A DNA stretch of 64,000 nucleotides. It comes from Dyadobacter fermentans. GTDB taxonomy: Bacteria; Bacteroidota; Bacteroidia; Cytophagales; Spirosomataceae. Shown in pieces: positions 35,815 to 44,347 of the stretch; the first letter of the stretch is position 1, and every line of letters starts with the position of its first letter. The stretch covers positions 458,767 to 522,766 of the forward strand of contig NZ_JAHXBN010000001.1 in NCBI RefSeq assembly GCF_019924045.1, written 5' to 3'. Under the pieces are notes generated by a model. That model did no database searches and was not told where the DNA came from. It saw only the letters and a list, made by a program, of their open reading frames with translations. The position numbers and the translations under genes were made by a program.

Positions 35815-37009
35815 AATTCAAAACTTTCTTCACCCATTCGAGCTCGCGAACGATGGATTCGCCGATGGGCTTCTGCATATCCTCCGGCAACACGCCCCAG
35901 GTGTAGGTTTCCACTTCAAGATAGGCCGAGAACGGCGCTTCTTTTTGCAATGCCAAAGTTTGAACAATGTCTCCCTGGGTCGAATCGAGTACGCCGTAGG
36001 TATTCACAAACAGTGGAACGTGGAAATGCACGCGCCATTCCTCGTGGGTTTCGTCCCAGTCGGTCAAAGCCTCTTTGAGATCGGGGTAATGCGTAAAGTG
36101 TCCGTCGTCGTGGCGGGCTACTACCTGATGCAGGTATACCGGCTCGTCGAAGGTCTCGATGGCTTTGCGTTTTACCTCGCGTTCGCTGGCGTAATTCACT
36201 TTCAATGCCGAGCTAACCTGAATGCGGCCGACTTGAATCCCGTATTCATTGAGTGAATCGAGAATGTCTTCCGGTTTTTCAAAACCAACCGCGGCATGGC
36301 AAATGTCGTAGCACAGCTGAATGTGTTTCAAGATTAGCGCCTGCGCCGCTTCACCGTCGATTCCGTATTTTTCTACCAAATAAATGGTGCCTTTCGGAAG
36401 CAGCAGATTGGTATACCAGGTTACGAAATCCTCGGTATTATCCAGAATGCCGTCCGGTTCGGGCTCGATATCCAGATGCAGGAACTTGCCGGTTTCCTTT
36501 TCAATGCGGACTAATTCGTCGAGCAGTTCGAGGATGTGATCGGTCGCTTTTTCAGTGGCTTGCAACTTGTCTGCTTCGGTTTTCCACCAAAGTCTGTACG
36601 ATAATGGGGGAGTTGAAACGCCGCCATGCATATCGGCAGGCAGTAATGCGGCCAGGATATTGAAAAGGCGTTTGGTGTACGCGAGGCGGTCGGCGGTCGT
36701 CCAGTCGGGTGTGTGTACGTCGTCCTTTACACGGGTGTTGTGAAAGCCGCCGTAAGGAAAGCCGTTGATCACAAACACATATACGTTCTGCGCATCGAGC
36801 CAGTTTTTGAACTCGGCCAGCACTTCCGGCTTGCTCAGCTCAATGGAGGCTTCATTGGCAACACGCAGCCCCAGCCCGAAAGGCTTCCCAGGTGCTAATT
36901 GCTCGCGGATATAAGGTATGCTCTCGCGCAGCGACCGGAAATGCTCGTCCCACTTTTCACCGGGATGGATATTACTGCAGTAGGTAAGGTGTCCGTAAGG
37001 CGTGATCAT
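35807..37009 (-). CDS. eboE: metabolite traffic protein EboE
   Basis: The 400-residue cytoplasmic protein is a xylose isomerase-like TIM barrel: YCSNIHPGEKWDEHFRSL near the start, FGLGLRVANEAS, FLHLDIEPEPDGILD, LCYDICHAAVGFE and FHVPLFVNTYGVLDSTQGD. The Glu, Asp and His residues of a divalent metal site are present. In cyanobacteria the ebo genes are needed to get the scytonemin monomer to the periplasm; the step done by EboE is unknown. It overlaps eboD by 4 nt (ATGA) and eboF by 8 nt, so translation is coupled. Confidence 0.93.
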   Translation of the reverse strand: MITPYGHLTYCSNIHPGEKWDEHFRSLRESIPYIREQLAPGKPFGLGLRVANEASIELSKPEVLAEFKNWLDAQNVYVFVINGFPYGGFHNTRVKDDVHTPDWTTADRLAYTKRLFNILAALLPADMHGGVSTPPLSYRLWWKTEADKLQATEKATDHILELLDELVRIEKETGKFLHLDIEPEPDGILDNTEDFVTWYTNLLLPKGTIYLVEKYGIDGEAAQALILKHIQLCYDICHAAVGFEKPEDILDSLNEYGIQVGRIQVSSALKVNYASEREVKRKAIETFDEPVYLHQVVARHDDGHFTHYPDLKEALTDWDETHEEWRVHFHVPLFVNTYGVLDSTQGDIVQTLALQKEAPFSAYLEVETYTWGVLPEDMQKPIGESIVRELEWVKKVLNYE

Positions 37010-38166
37010 GCAGGGATAATTTTGGAACTTTCGAGGTAATCGACCGACTGTGCGATGATGTCGGCATCCAGTTCATGCACTTCCACTCCTTTTCCAATCT
37101 TTTCCAATAGCATGATGGTCAGCCTGCCGCCCAGGTGCTCGCGGAATTCCTGCAAGCCGTTGCGGAGGTTGATTTTATCGTTTTCAGCCAGTTTTGAATG
37201 GTAAAGTTCAAAACCGACTTTGGTGAGCACATCGATAATGCGGTGCAGGTCGCTCTCTGCGAGCATTCCTATTTTATTGGCGTACACACAATCCAATGCA
37301 ATGCCAATCGCCACCGCTTCACCGTGACGAACTTCGAAATTGGTTAAAAATTCGAGCTTATGCGCTGCCCAGTGACCGAAATCCAACGGTCGTGAAGACC
37401 CGAATTCAAACGGATCGCCGCCGGCGATATGGTCGGTATGCATTTCGGCGCAGCGGTGGATAAGGTAGGCCATCGCCTCCTCGTCGCGGTTAGCAAGCGC
37501 CGTTGCGTGCTCTTCGATCCATTCGAAGAACGCCTGGTCTTTGATCAATGCCACTTTCACGGCTTCCGCAAGCCCGCCGCGCCAGTCGCGGTCGTCGAGC
37601 GTACGCAGGAAAGTCAGGTCGTTGAAAACAGCCACCGGCGGCGCAAATGTGCCGAGGAAGTTCTTTTTACCGTGAAAATTAATGCTGTTTTTAACCCCAA
37701 CTCCCGAATCGTTTTGTGCCAAAACGGTCGTAGGAATGCGGATCAACTTGATACCCCGGTGCGAAACCGCGGCCGCGTAGCCTACCAAGTCCAGTACGGC
37801 GCCACCGCCAATGCCGATTACGAATGAGTGGCGGTCGATCCCGAAAACGTCGACGGCTTCAACAAGCTTGTCAAATTGTGACGGATCATTTTTGCAAGCC
37901 TCTCCACCCGGTACCACGATAATTTCGGACGCGAGCTGGATATGCTTCACATTTTGTGCGAAGTAGGCACGGATCTGATTTTTCAGTTCCGGTTGTGTCT
38001 GTTCAAACCCCTCGTCCACGATCACCAGGGCCTTGCGCTGAAAGCCCTGCTCGGTATATGCTTGAAAAAACTCTTTCAGTAGCGGGTTCTGGGTGTCAAA
38101 AAGGCGTTGGGTGAAGAATACGGCATAGTTGTATTCCACCTGGAAACGTTGTTTTATGGTTTGCAT
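37006..38166 (-). CDS. eboD: EboD, sugar phosphate cyclase of the 3-dehydroquinate synthase family
   Basis: Starting at the ATG at 38166 the protein has 386 residues; upstream candidates at 38178 (ATG) and 38187 (TTG) only add a short leader. It shows NAD binding in IGIGGGAVLDLVGYAA, IRIPTTVLAQNDSGVGVKNSINF with HGKKNFLG, and metal ligands in HCAEMHTDHI and DFGHWAAHKLE. It belongs to the dehydroquinate synthase-like cyclases. In an ebo cluster it probably makes a cyclitol rather than shikimate precursors, but the product is not known. A polypurine repeat and a dyad lie in the gap before it. Confidence 0.9.
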   Translation of the reverse strand: MQTIKQRFQVEYNYAVFFTQRLFDTQNPLLKEFFQAYTEQGFQRKALVIVDEGFEQTQPELKNQIRAYFAQNVKHIQLASEIIVVPGGEACKNDPSQFDKLVEAVDVFGIDRHSFVIGIGGGAVLDLVGYAAAVSHRGIKLIRIPTTVLAQNDSGVGVKNSINFHGKKNFLGTFAPPVAVFNDLTFLRTLDDRDWRGGLAEAVKVALIKDQAFFEWIEEHATALANRDEEAMAYLIHRCAEMHTDHIAGGDPFEFGSSRPLDFGHWAAHKLEFLTNFEVRHGEAVAIGIALDCVYANKIGMLAESDLHRIIDVLTKVGFELYHSKLAENDKINLRNGLQEFREHLGGRLTIMLLEKIGKGVEVHELDADIIAQSVDYLESSKIIPA

Positions 38167-38208
38167 TGAATCTGGCATTACACGCAAAATGGGTATTTAA
38201 CATTAAAA

Positions 38209-38235
38209 CGTTTGAAAGCACTATCCGTTCAAACG
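38209..38235. promoter_or_regulatory. operator-like dyad upstream of eboD
   Basis: CGTTTGAA and TTCAAACG, a perfect 8-bp inverted repeat with an 11-bp spacer, lie 43 nt before the eboD start. The size suits a dimeric repressor or activator site; an RNA hairpin with an 11-nt loop and no T run is the alternative. It suggests that eboD-E-F may be controlled apart from eboA-B-C. No second copy was noticed upstream of eboA. Confidence 0.5.
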
Positions 38236-38320
38236 CAGCTCGAAATCATTGATATAAAGACTAAAATTAACAGGTTTTCCCCGTCCCATCATCGTCCAAT
38301 TTATTTATTAGCCGGAAGCC

Positions 38321-38360
38321 ATCCTTCCTCCATTCTCCTTTCTCCCTTTCATTCCCTCAT
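38321..38360. repeat. second copy of the polypurine element, inside the ebo cluster
   Basis: This pyrimidine-rich stretch directly abuts the eboC stop. Read on the minus strand, its end carries the same 20 nt as 15817-15836, and the adjoining GAAAGGGAGA also occurs at 15791-15800. The rest is diverged GGGA/GGAA sequence. It lacks the long hairpin seen in the first copy. Confidence 0.75.
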
Positions 38361-39230
38361 TTAAGTAACCGCAAAAGCCTTCGCCAAATACATCGAAAGC
38401 GGCAGCAGTGCGAGCACTGCAATAGCGATAGGCAGCAAGCCAAAAGCCGCGCACCACGAAGCATTCATTACAATGAGAGAAATTACCCCTGCTTTCACCG
38501 CTTTACCAATCAGCGGACCAATGGGATTTTGCATGGCATTCCAAAGCGGACGGAAAATGAACCAGGCGTGTAGCAGTACAAATGGAACGGTGAACAACAG
38601 ATTACCCTTTCCCTGCGCAATCGTCAACTGCGCGGCGAGTACAGCGAGGTAAAGAAATGCCGCTATATATAATGTCCGTTTTTTTCCACCATGTACCTCG
38701 TCCTGGCTGATCAGCGTGATTGCGCCGATGTACATGATGGGGAAAACGGCGATAAATGCCCATTGCTGGAACGATTCGGGTAATACGCTCATGCCGAGAA
38801 TGAGGTTGCCGCCCCGGCACATGCCCATCACCAGCGGGCCGAAGAAGACGTGATGTTTGGCAAAACGGTTGTACAAAATGGTGAGCATCGCGACCACAAC
38901 CGCAATCATCCCGCTTTGTAAACTGAATGCTCCTGCTGCAATAATACCGAGCAACAATAGCGAAATGCCCATCGTAGCCGCTTGTGCGAGAGGGACCTTG
39001 CCGCTGGGGATAGGCCTCTCCGGTCGCTCGACGGCATCGAGTCTGGCATCGAAAACGTCGTTCATCACCACACCGCCGCCGTAAAGGCCCAGCGTGGAAA
39101 CCACGAGTAATGCAGGTGAAAAATCCGAAAACGTAAACTGCGCGATGGCCATACCGGCCAGGATGTCCGCAATGGCGGTTACCAGGTTGGCCGGGCGGGT
39201 CAGCTGTAAATAAGGTTTAAGGCTGCTCAC
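38361..39230 (-). CDS. eboC: EboC, UbiA-family prenyltransferase
   Basis: The 289-residue inner-membrane protein has about nine helices. The prenyl-diphosphate motif NDVFDARLDAVERPERPIP (the Asp-rich first motif of UbiA enzymes) is intact, and a second acidic segment, ISQDEVHGGKKRT, follows. It should attach an isoprenoid to an acceptor from the ebo pathway. The start is GTG at 39230, one base after the eboB stop; no ATG fits. After its stop the cluster is broken by a gap of about 200 nt before eboD. Confidence 0.92.
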   Translation of the reverse strand: MSSLKPYLQLTRPANLVTAIADILAGMAIAQFTFSDFSPALLVVSTLGLYGGGVVMNDVFDARLDAVERPERPIPSGKVPLAQAATMGISLLLLGIIAAGAFSLQSGMIAVVVAMLTILYNRFAKHHVFFGPLVMGMCRGGNLILGMSVLPESFQQWAFIAVFPIMYIGAITLISQDEVHGGKKRTLYIAAFLYLAVLAAQLTIAQGKGNLLFTVPFVLLHAWFIFRPLWNAMQNPIGPLIGKAVKAGVISLIVMNASWCAAFGLLPIAIAVLALLPLSMYLAKAFAVT

Positions 39231-39231
39231 T

Positions 39232-40260
39232 TCAATCGATCACTAAAAAGTCTTTCACCGGAGCAGGCTGCTGGCCGCCTCTCAGAATGCTGTTGCCATG
39301 GAATTTCTCCGCCTGGTCCACCGCATAGCCCGACTCAAAATCGCTCACGTCGATCTGCCCGCTTTTGCCGAATGCGTCGATGGCATTCTGGTAAGTCACA
39401 AGGCGGATTGTTTCGTCCGAAATACCACGCATTTTCATCAACGCGGCCGTTTTCGGGATCGCCAACGGGTCGGAAATGCCCCAGTCGGCGGCGGAGTTGA
39501 TCATAATGCGCTCTGGTCCGTATTGTTCCACCACTTTGACCATCCGCTCATTACCCATTTTGGTAAAAGGATAAATGGTAAATGCTGCCCAGAAACCCTG
39601 GTCGAGCACGCTCTTCACGGTTTCCTCATTGTTATGATCCACAATTACCCACGAGGGGTCGATACCATGTTCCAATGCAATGGCCATACTGCGTTCGGTA
39701 CCTTTCTTCTTGTCGCGGTGCGGCGTGTGAATCTGTACAGGCAGTTTCGCTTCCTTAGCGAGTTCCAGTTGCAAGCGGTAATATTTTTCTTCCGCGGGCG
39801 TCTGGTCGTCAAAACCGATTTCTCCAACGCCAACCACGCCTTCTTTATAAATGTATAATGGCAGGATTTCCATTACCTGTTCCGCTAGCGGCTCGTTGTT
39901 GGCTTCGCGAGAGTTCAGGCCCATTGTGCAGTAGTGTTTAATTCCAAACTGTGAAGAACGGAATCGTTCCCATCCTACCAGGCTGCTGTAATAATCTTTG
40001 AATGTCGATAAACCCGTCCTCGGCTGTCCCACCCAGAATGCGGGTTCGATGAGCGCTACGATACCGGCCTGGTTCATAGCCTGGTAGTCGTCCGTCGTGC
40101 GGGAAACCATATGGATATGCGGGTCGAAAAAGCGCATTCCTTTAATGAGATCCTTGTAATCGTTCCAGGCGATGTCGCGGTGCGCAGGGGCCTGGTTGGC
40201 TTCTTCGCTATCTTCGAAATGCGAAGGGTTAGGGGTTATTTCTGTATGATTAGCGCACAT
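39232..40260 (-). CDS. eboB: EboB, TatD-family metal-dependent hydrolase
   Basis: From the ATG at 40260 the protein has 342 residues; a TTG at 40275 would extend it by five. The amidohydrolase/TatD metal site is visible in FFDPHIHM, EIGFDDQTP, VQIHTPHRDKK and VDHNNEE. It lacks a signal peptide. In ebo clusters this protein is assumed to hydrolyse an intermediate or conjugate, with no reaction shown. It starts 4 nt after the eboA stop. Confidence 0.92.
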   Translation of the reverse strand: MCANHTEITPNPSHFEDSEEANQAPAHRDIAWNDYKDLIKGMRFFDPHIHMVSRTTDDYQAMNQAGIVALIEPAFWVGQPRTGLSTFKDYYSSLVGWERFRSSQFGIKHYCTMGLNSREANNEPLAEQVMEILPLYIYKEGVVGVGEIGFDDQTPAEEKYYRLQLELAKEAKLPVQIHTPHRDKKKGTERSMAIALEHGIDPSWVIVDHNNEETVKSVLDQGFWAAFTIYPFTKMGNERMVKVVEQYGPERIMINSAADWGISDPLAIPKTAALMKMRGISDETIRLVTYQNAIDAFGKSGQIDVSDFESGYAVDQAEKFHGNSILRGGQQPAPVKDFLVID

Positions 40261-40264
40261 AATG

Positions 40265-41128
40265 TCAATGTTCAAGATCGGCCCAGGTCAATGCGCCGGA
40301 TTTTACGGATTTTTCCAGATCGGTATATTTAGCCAAAAGATAATTGGCCGCCGGAAGCGATGCTTCGCCACAAGCCAATGCGGCTGCCTGACGATCCTCT
40401 TCTTTTTCCGAATCAAACAAATGCTGCATATCGGCTAGCAATGCGGTGTTCAAGTACTTGCCGATGAGCCGCCATACCTGCGCGGGTACGCTGCGGCCAG
40501 CCGCCCAGCGCTCGTGCGCGAAGTCTGAAAGCGTTACCGCCAGCTTTTCGTTCGAGCGATTTTCCAGGCCTTCTATAAAATGAATAGGCTTGTCGTTGAA
40601 TATCGTTTTAAGCACCAGTTGGTTCCAGGCAAGTTCGCTGAAATATTTCGCCGGGAAAGGGTTATGCAATGCAATCGCATCGAACACAAAACCCATATTC
40701 GACCGCACCGCATCCGTTGCGCGGAAAAGCCATTGGTCGGGATAGGAAAGCAGCGGTAATGCCGAATACAGTGCCACCAACTCATTCATTTCCGCCGTAT
40801 CGAACAGCGTTTCAATGCTTTTGATATAACCTTCTTTATCCGAAGGGTCGAGCTGCGTGAGCAACCACACGCGGCTAAGCCTTACGAGCGACCAGCCCTC
40901 CACCGAAAACCCAGGTATTTCCAGGTTCAATGCTGCCTTTTCGGCATCGGAGGTATGAATTATTTTTTTGGATAAAAACCTGGGAGCTGCCACGAAGGCC
41001 GTCATCAGGTCGATGGGTGTGGACACGCCCGGCGTAGACACGCCTTTTTGCTGCAACCATCCGGCCTCTTCGGCCGAAGTGTTCGAAGCGATGATCTCCC
41101 AGATCTTTTGTTTAATAATATCGGACAT
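40265..41128 (-). CDS. eboA: EboA domain protein
   Basis: This is the first gene of the ebo cluster. The 287-residue cytoplasmic protein is mostly helical and ends in HEAT-like segments (KEEDRQAAALACGEASLPAAN). FSVEGWSLVRLSRVWLL and MNELVALYSALPLLSYPDQW match the EboA family. A short tandem duplication (VSTPGVSTP) lies near residue 30. It has no known catalytic motif and may be a scaffold. The promoter should lie in the 200 nt upstream, after mgtC. Confidence 0.87.
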   Translation of the reverse strand: MSDIIKQKIWEIIASNTSAEEAGWLQQKGVSTPGVSTPIDLMTAFVAAPRFLSKKIIHTSDAEKAALNLEIPGFSVEGWSLVRLSRVWLLTQLDPSDKEGYIKSIETLFDTAEMNELVALYSALPLLSYPDQWLFRATDAVRSNMGFVFDAIALHNPFPAKYFSELAWNQLVLKTIFNDKPIHFIEGLENRSNEKLAVTLSDFAHERWAAGRSVPAQVWRLIGKYLNTALLADMQHLFDSEKEEDRQAAALACGEASLPAANYLLAKYTDLEKSVKSGALTWADLEH

Positions 41129-41281
41129 AACTATTGTCTGTGATCCTGTTCACCGGCTCACACCGTGTAAAGCTTTTGAGGATGTGGGTTATTGCTATAA
41201 TGCCTGTTTTGCAGTATAAAGTTTCCTGCCGGCTATTTATAACGTTACAAAAGCGCTTTTTGGCTCATTTTGGGGTATGAT

Positions 41282-41312
41282 TGATATCAGTTTTAATGAA
41301 AAACTAATATCA
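41282..41312. other. hairpin between mgtC and eboA
   Basis: A 13-bp inverted repeat with one mismatch (41282-41294 and 41300-41312, 5-nt loop) lies 15 nt after the mgtC stop on the minus strand. It is AT-rich and lacks an external T run, so it is a possible mgtC terminator or an operator near the eboA promoter. Confidence 0.5.
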
Positions 41313-41326
41313 CTTGTAACTGATGG

Positions 41327-41956
41327 TTAAAAATCAAATTCCAGGATATCCGGATCATTGAGCAGGTGGTGGGTCAGTTTTTCGTGTTTTTTTTCGGAGC
41401 CTTGCAACGTCCAGCTACCGGTAATGTGCGTGCCGATCCGGCTCTGCTCGCCGCGCAGAATTTTCAGGTCATATTCCTTGAAGAGGTTCTCGTAGGTTTT
41501 CAGGGTCTTTTTCTGGTAAACACACATCAGGCGGTAGTTCCGTATCTGGCTTTTCTGGCGGATGAACTTCTGCACGGGCGATAAAATGACCAGCGTCATC
41601 CCCGAAATCACAAAGCAGCAGATCGTCACTTCATAAAACCCGGCGCCAATGCCCATCCCAACCGCCGCCGTGACCCACACGATCGCCGCCGTCGTAATCC
41701 CGACCACCCGGTTATTCTCCCGGAAAATGATCCCCGCGCCGATGAAACCGATACCCGTCACGATGTTCGCCGCTATGCGTCCCGCATCCGAGCTGATTTT
41801 AATGGAAAGTATTGTAAAAAGCGTCGACCCCATCGCGATCAAAATCAATGTCCGCAACCCGGCCGATTTGCTTCGGTACTCGCGTTCTGCGCCGATAATT
41901 CCGCCGAGGGCGAAAGAGATGAGGAGTTTATAAATGTCTTCGGGAAGGAGTTCCAT
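41327..41956 (-). CDS. MgtC/SapB-family membrane protein
   Basis: The 209-residue protein has four to five N-terminal helices with the family motifs FALGGIIGAEREYRSKSAGLR and VTGIGFIGAGIIFRENNRVVGITTAA. A soluble C-terminal domain (about residues 140-209) resembles the ACT-like tail of MgtC. In pathogens MgtC affects Mg2+ homeostasis and the F1Fo ATPase; in free-living Bacteroidota the role is unclear. No Mg-responsive leader was recognised upstream. Confidence 0.9.
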   Translation of the reverse strand: MELLPEDIYKLLISFALGGIIGAEREYRSKSAGLRTLILIAMGSTLFTILSIKISSDAGRIAANIVTGIGFIGAGIIFRENNRVVGITTAAIVWVTAAVGMGIGAGFYEVTICCFVISGMTLVILSPVQKFIRQKSQIRNYRLMCVYQKKTLKTYENLFKEYDLKILRGEQSRIGTHITGSWTLQGSEKKHEKLTHHLLNDPDILEFDF

Positions 41957-41982
41957 TCAATGTGTTTTGTATTCATAAATAA

Positions 41983-42010
41983 AGCCGGGCAGATGCGGAA
42001 TCTCCCGGCT
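41983..42010 (-). terminator. terminator after the antitoxin-RelE-DUF5618 module
   Basis: The stem AGCCGGG/CCCGGCT (41983-41989 and 42004-42010) lies 22 nt after the DUF5618 stop on the minus strand and is followed there by TTTATTT. The loop of 14 nt is rather large. Confidence 0.65.
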
Positions 42011-42032
42011 CACAATGCTGCAATGTTATAGT

Positions 42033-42431
42033 TCAGGCTGCCGAACGCAGCCCTACCCAGTCGATGATTATTTCAGCTCGTTGAAATCCGAGCTTTACGA
42101 CCTCGGCGTCTCCAACACCGTCGTAAGCCATTACAAGATGTAATAGTTCATAAACGGATACGAATGTTTGCAACATCTTTTTATCTTGCTGGGATAGGTT
42201 GGCCTTGTACCAGTCCACACCCTTTCGCCCTTTGGTTTTCTTGCCAAAATAATGGTCCAGCGCGAAAAGAACACCGGAGTAGGCAGTGTGTCCTGCCATT
42301 TTCACGTACTTGGAATCCTGATAAAAACCATCTTCCTTGGCGCCTTTTTCTCGAAGGATGTCTTTTGCATTGCTTAGGTAACGTTTTGCCTCGGTTACTG
42401 CTTCTTGTGTGGAGAGTTCTTGTTTTGCCAT
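42033..42431 (-). CDS. DUF5618 protein, third gene of a toxin-antitoxin-like module
   Basis: From the ATG at 42431 the protein has 132 residues. It is all-helical, with EAKRYLSNAKDILREKGAKE, DGFYQDSKYVKMAGHTAYSG and VLFALDHYFGKKTKGRK, matching DUF5618 of Bacteroidota, which looks like a HEPN-type helical bundle. A strict HEPN RNase motif (RxxxxH) is not seen. It starts 35 nt after the RelE-like toxin stop. It may modulate the toxin-antitoxin pair; this is inferred only from position. Confidence 0.8.
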   Translation of the reverse strand: MAKQELSTQEAVTEAKRYLSNAKDILREKGAKEDGFYQDSKYVKMAGHTAYSGVLFALDHYFGKKTKGRKGVDWYKANLSQQDKKMLQTFVSVYELLHLVMAYDGVGDAEVVKLGFQRAEIIIDWVGLRSAA

Positions 42432-42466
42432 TAGTGTATGTGTAAAAAGTAAGAATAGGTTATCTG

Positions 42467-42790
42467 TCAAATCTCTTTTATCAATGCTGTCAGTTCATCA
42501 TCCGATATACTCTCTTTCTCCGATTTGTCATAAACCGAAAGCAGTACTACTCTTTCTGCAAGCATTACAACCAAAGTAATCACGCGGGCTCCGCCGCTTT
42601 TTCCTTTGCCCTTGCTTTTTATAGCTAGTCTGACCTTAAAACAATTTTGTCCAAGCGACGTGCCCTGCCTGGGATCAACGGACAGACTGCCGACAAGTTC
42701 TCCGATGTCAGCTTTTAAGGACGGATACTTTTTGGCCAGCCGCTTTAATTCTTTTATAAATTGTTCAGAGGCTTCGATTTTAAAGCTCAT
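42467..42790 (-). CDS. RelE/ParE-family toxin
   Basis: The 107-residue protein has the RelE/ParE fold pattern: FIKELKRLAKKYPSLKADIGELV, then GTSLGQNCFKVRLAIKSKGKG with KSGGARVITLVV and ERVVLLSVYDKSEKESIS. Toxins of this type cut mRNA on the ribosome or block gyrase; the Lys/Arg-rich middle is compatible with the RelE group. Its start overlaps the end of the antitoxin gene by 11 nt, the usual coupling in type II systems. Confidence 0.87.
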   Translation of the reverse strand: MSFKIEASEQFIKELKRLAKKYPSLKADIGELVGSLSVDPRQGTSLGQNCFKVRLAIKSKGKGKSGGARVITLVVMLAERVVLLSVYDKSEKESISDDELTALIKEI

Positions 42791-43016
42791 TCAGAATGTC
42801 CTCAATAGGACGGGTTTTTAGTGTGCCATTTTTAAAAGCAATTAAATCCTCCTTTAGGTCGGCCAATATCTGTTCCTTCGATGGCTCATCATTTTCAACG
42901 ATTTCTTCTCTCAAAACTGATACTAACTCGGCTTGCTCTCGCCTGGAAAGTTGCCGGATCAGTCCGAGCAATTGCTCAAACGACAACGGGATGTTCAAGT
43001 TCACTGACTTTTCCAT
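42780..43016 (-). CDS. antitoxin of the RelE-like toxin
   Basis: From the ATG at 43016 the protein has 78 residues; an upstream start at 43058 would run into pepP. The N-terminal half (SVNLNIPLSFEQLLGLIRQL with SRREQAELVSVLREEI) has the look of a dimerising DNA-binding or helical domain. The acidic C-terminal half (LADLKEDLIAFKNGTLKTRP) should wrap the toxin. It is the first gene of the module, 38 nt downstream of the pepP stop on the same strand. Confidence 0.8.
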   Translation of the reverse strand: MEKSVNLNIPLSFEQLLGLIRQLSRREQAELVSVLREEIVENDEPSKEQILADLKEDLIAFKNGTLKTRPIEDILNEL

Positions 43017-43054
43017 TATAGACCTGTTTAGCTCCAAAACAAATTTACAAAGAA

Positions 43055-44347
43055 TCACTTAGCATTCATCCACTCCTCAATCTCTTCCGCTTCCAACGGG
43101 ATATGCGCCATCAGATCTACATTCCCGTTCTCCGTGATGAGAATGTCGTTCTCCAAACGAATCCCCAATCCTTCCTCGCGAATATAAATTCCCGGCTCGC
43201 AAGTGAACACCATACCGGCTTCGAAGCGTCGATATTTGTTACCAACGTCGTGAATGTCGAGGCCCAGGAAGTGGGAAGTGCCATGGGGAAAGTACTTTTT
43301 ATAGGCAGGCCATTCGGGATCTTGTTTTTCAATGTCTTTTTTGGTAGTGAGGCCCAGGCCGATGAGCTCGCTTTCCATAATGCGGCCGATTTCCTGGTGG
43401 TATTCATCCCAGATGTTGCCTGGGACGAGGAGGCCTTTGGCGGCTTTGAAAACGCGAAGCACCGCATCGTACACATCGCGCTGGCGCTTCGTGAAGCGGC
43501 CGTTGACGGGAATGCTGCGCGTGAGATCGGCACCATAGTTCGCATATTCGGCAGCCACGTCGAGCAGGAGGATGTCGCCGTCTTTGCATACCTGGTCGTT
43601 TTGAATGTAATGCAGTACGCAGGCATTGGCGCCGGAAGCGATAATGGGCTGGTAGGAAAAGCCCTTTGAGCGATTGCGGACGAACTCGTGGAGCAGCTCG
43701 GCTTCGATCTCGAATTCATGGACGCCCGGTTTGACGAATTTCAATACCCTTTCAAAACCTTGCTTGGTAATGTCGCAGGCCTTTTGAAGCAATGCGATTT
43801 CCTCCGGCTGCTTCACAGCACGCAGCTGGTGCATGAGCGGCGCGAGGCGCACGAGGTTGTGCAATGGGTACCGGTTTTTGAAATCCGCGATGAACCTTGC
43901 GTCGCGCGACTGCACGTATGAGTCGTTGCGAGTGTGCTCGTTGGTGTTCAGATACACATTTTCGGCTTCAAAAACGATGTTGCCGAACACGGTTTCGTAC
44001 TGGTGCGTCCAGTATATGCTCTGAATGCCGGTAGCGGCGCGGGCTTGTTCCTTGGTGAGTTTTTCGCCTTCCCAAACGGCGATGGTTTCATTGGTTTCGC
44101 GGAGGAAAAGTACCTCGCGGAGCTTCGGATCGGGATGATCGGGGAAGATTAGGAGGATGGTTTCCTCCTGGTCGACGCCCGTGAGGTAGAACAAATCGCT
44201 GTTTTGTTTGAAACCCATTGTACCGTCCGCATTGGTAGGCATAATGTCGTTGGCATTGAGGATTGCCAGTGATTTAGGTTTGAGTAAAGTCGTTAAACGG
44301 CGTCTGTTTTCAACAAATAGCTTTTGGTCGATGGGGGAATATCGCAT
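43055..44347 (-). CDS. pepP: Xaa-Pro aminopeptidase (aminopeptidase P)
   Basis: This 430-residue cytoplasmic enzyme removes an N-terminal residue before proline. The C-terminal pita-bread domain has the dinuclear metal ligands Asp263 (LLLDVAAEY), Asp274 (GADLTRS), His359 (PHGTSHFLGLDIHD), Glu384 (TCEPGIY) and Glu399 (IRLENDI). The N-terminal domain (about residues 1-170) includes NSDLFYLTGVDQEETILLI. Length and order fit PepP. Confidence 0.95.
   Translation of the reverse strand: MRYSPIDQKLFVENRRRLTTLLKPKSLAILNANDIMPTNADGTMGFKQNSDLFYLTGVDQEETILLIFPDHPDPKLREVLFLRETNETIAVWEGEKLTKEQARAATGIQSIYWTHQYETVFGNIVFEAENVYLNTNEHTRNDSYVQSRDARFIADFKNRYPLHNLVRLAPLMHQLRAVKQPEEIALLQKACDITKQGFERVLKFVKPGVHEFEIEAELLHEFVRNRSKGFSYQPIIASGANACVLHYIQNDQVCKDGDILLLDVAAEYANYGADLTRSIPVNGRFTKRQRDVYDAVLRVFKAAKGLLVPGNIWDEYHQEIGRIMESELIGLGLTTKKDIEKQDPEWPAYKKYFPHGTSHFLGLDIHDVGNKYRRFEAGMVFTCEPGIYIREEGLGIRLENDILITENGNVDLMAHIPLEAEEIEEWMNAK

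Noticed and set aside
42033..42431. HEPN ribonuclease call for the DUF5618 protein
   Set aside because: The helical pattern suggests a HEPN-like bundle, but the RxxxxH catalytic motif is not present, so no nuclease activity is claimed.
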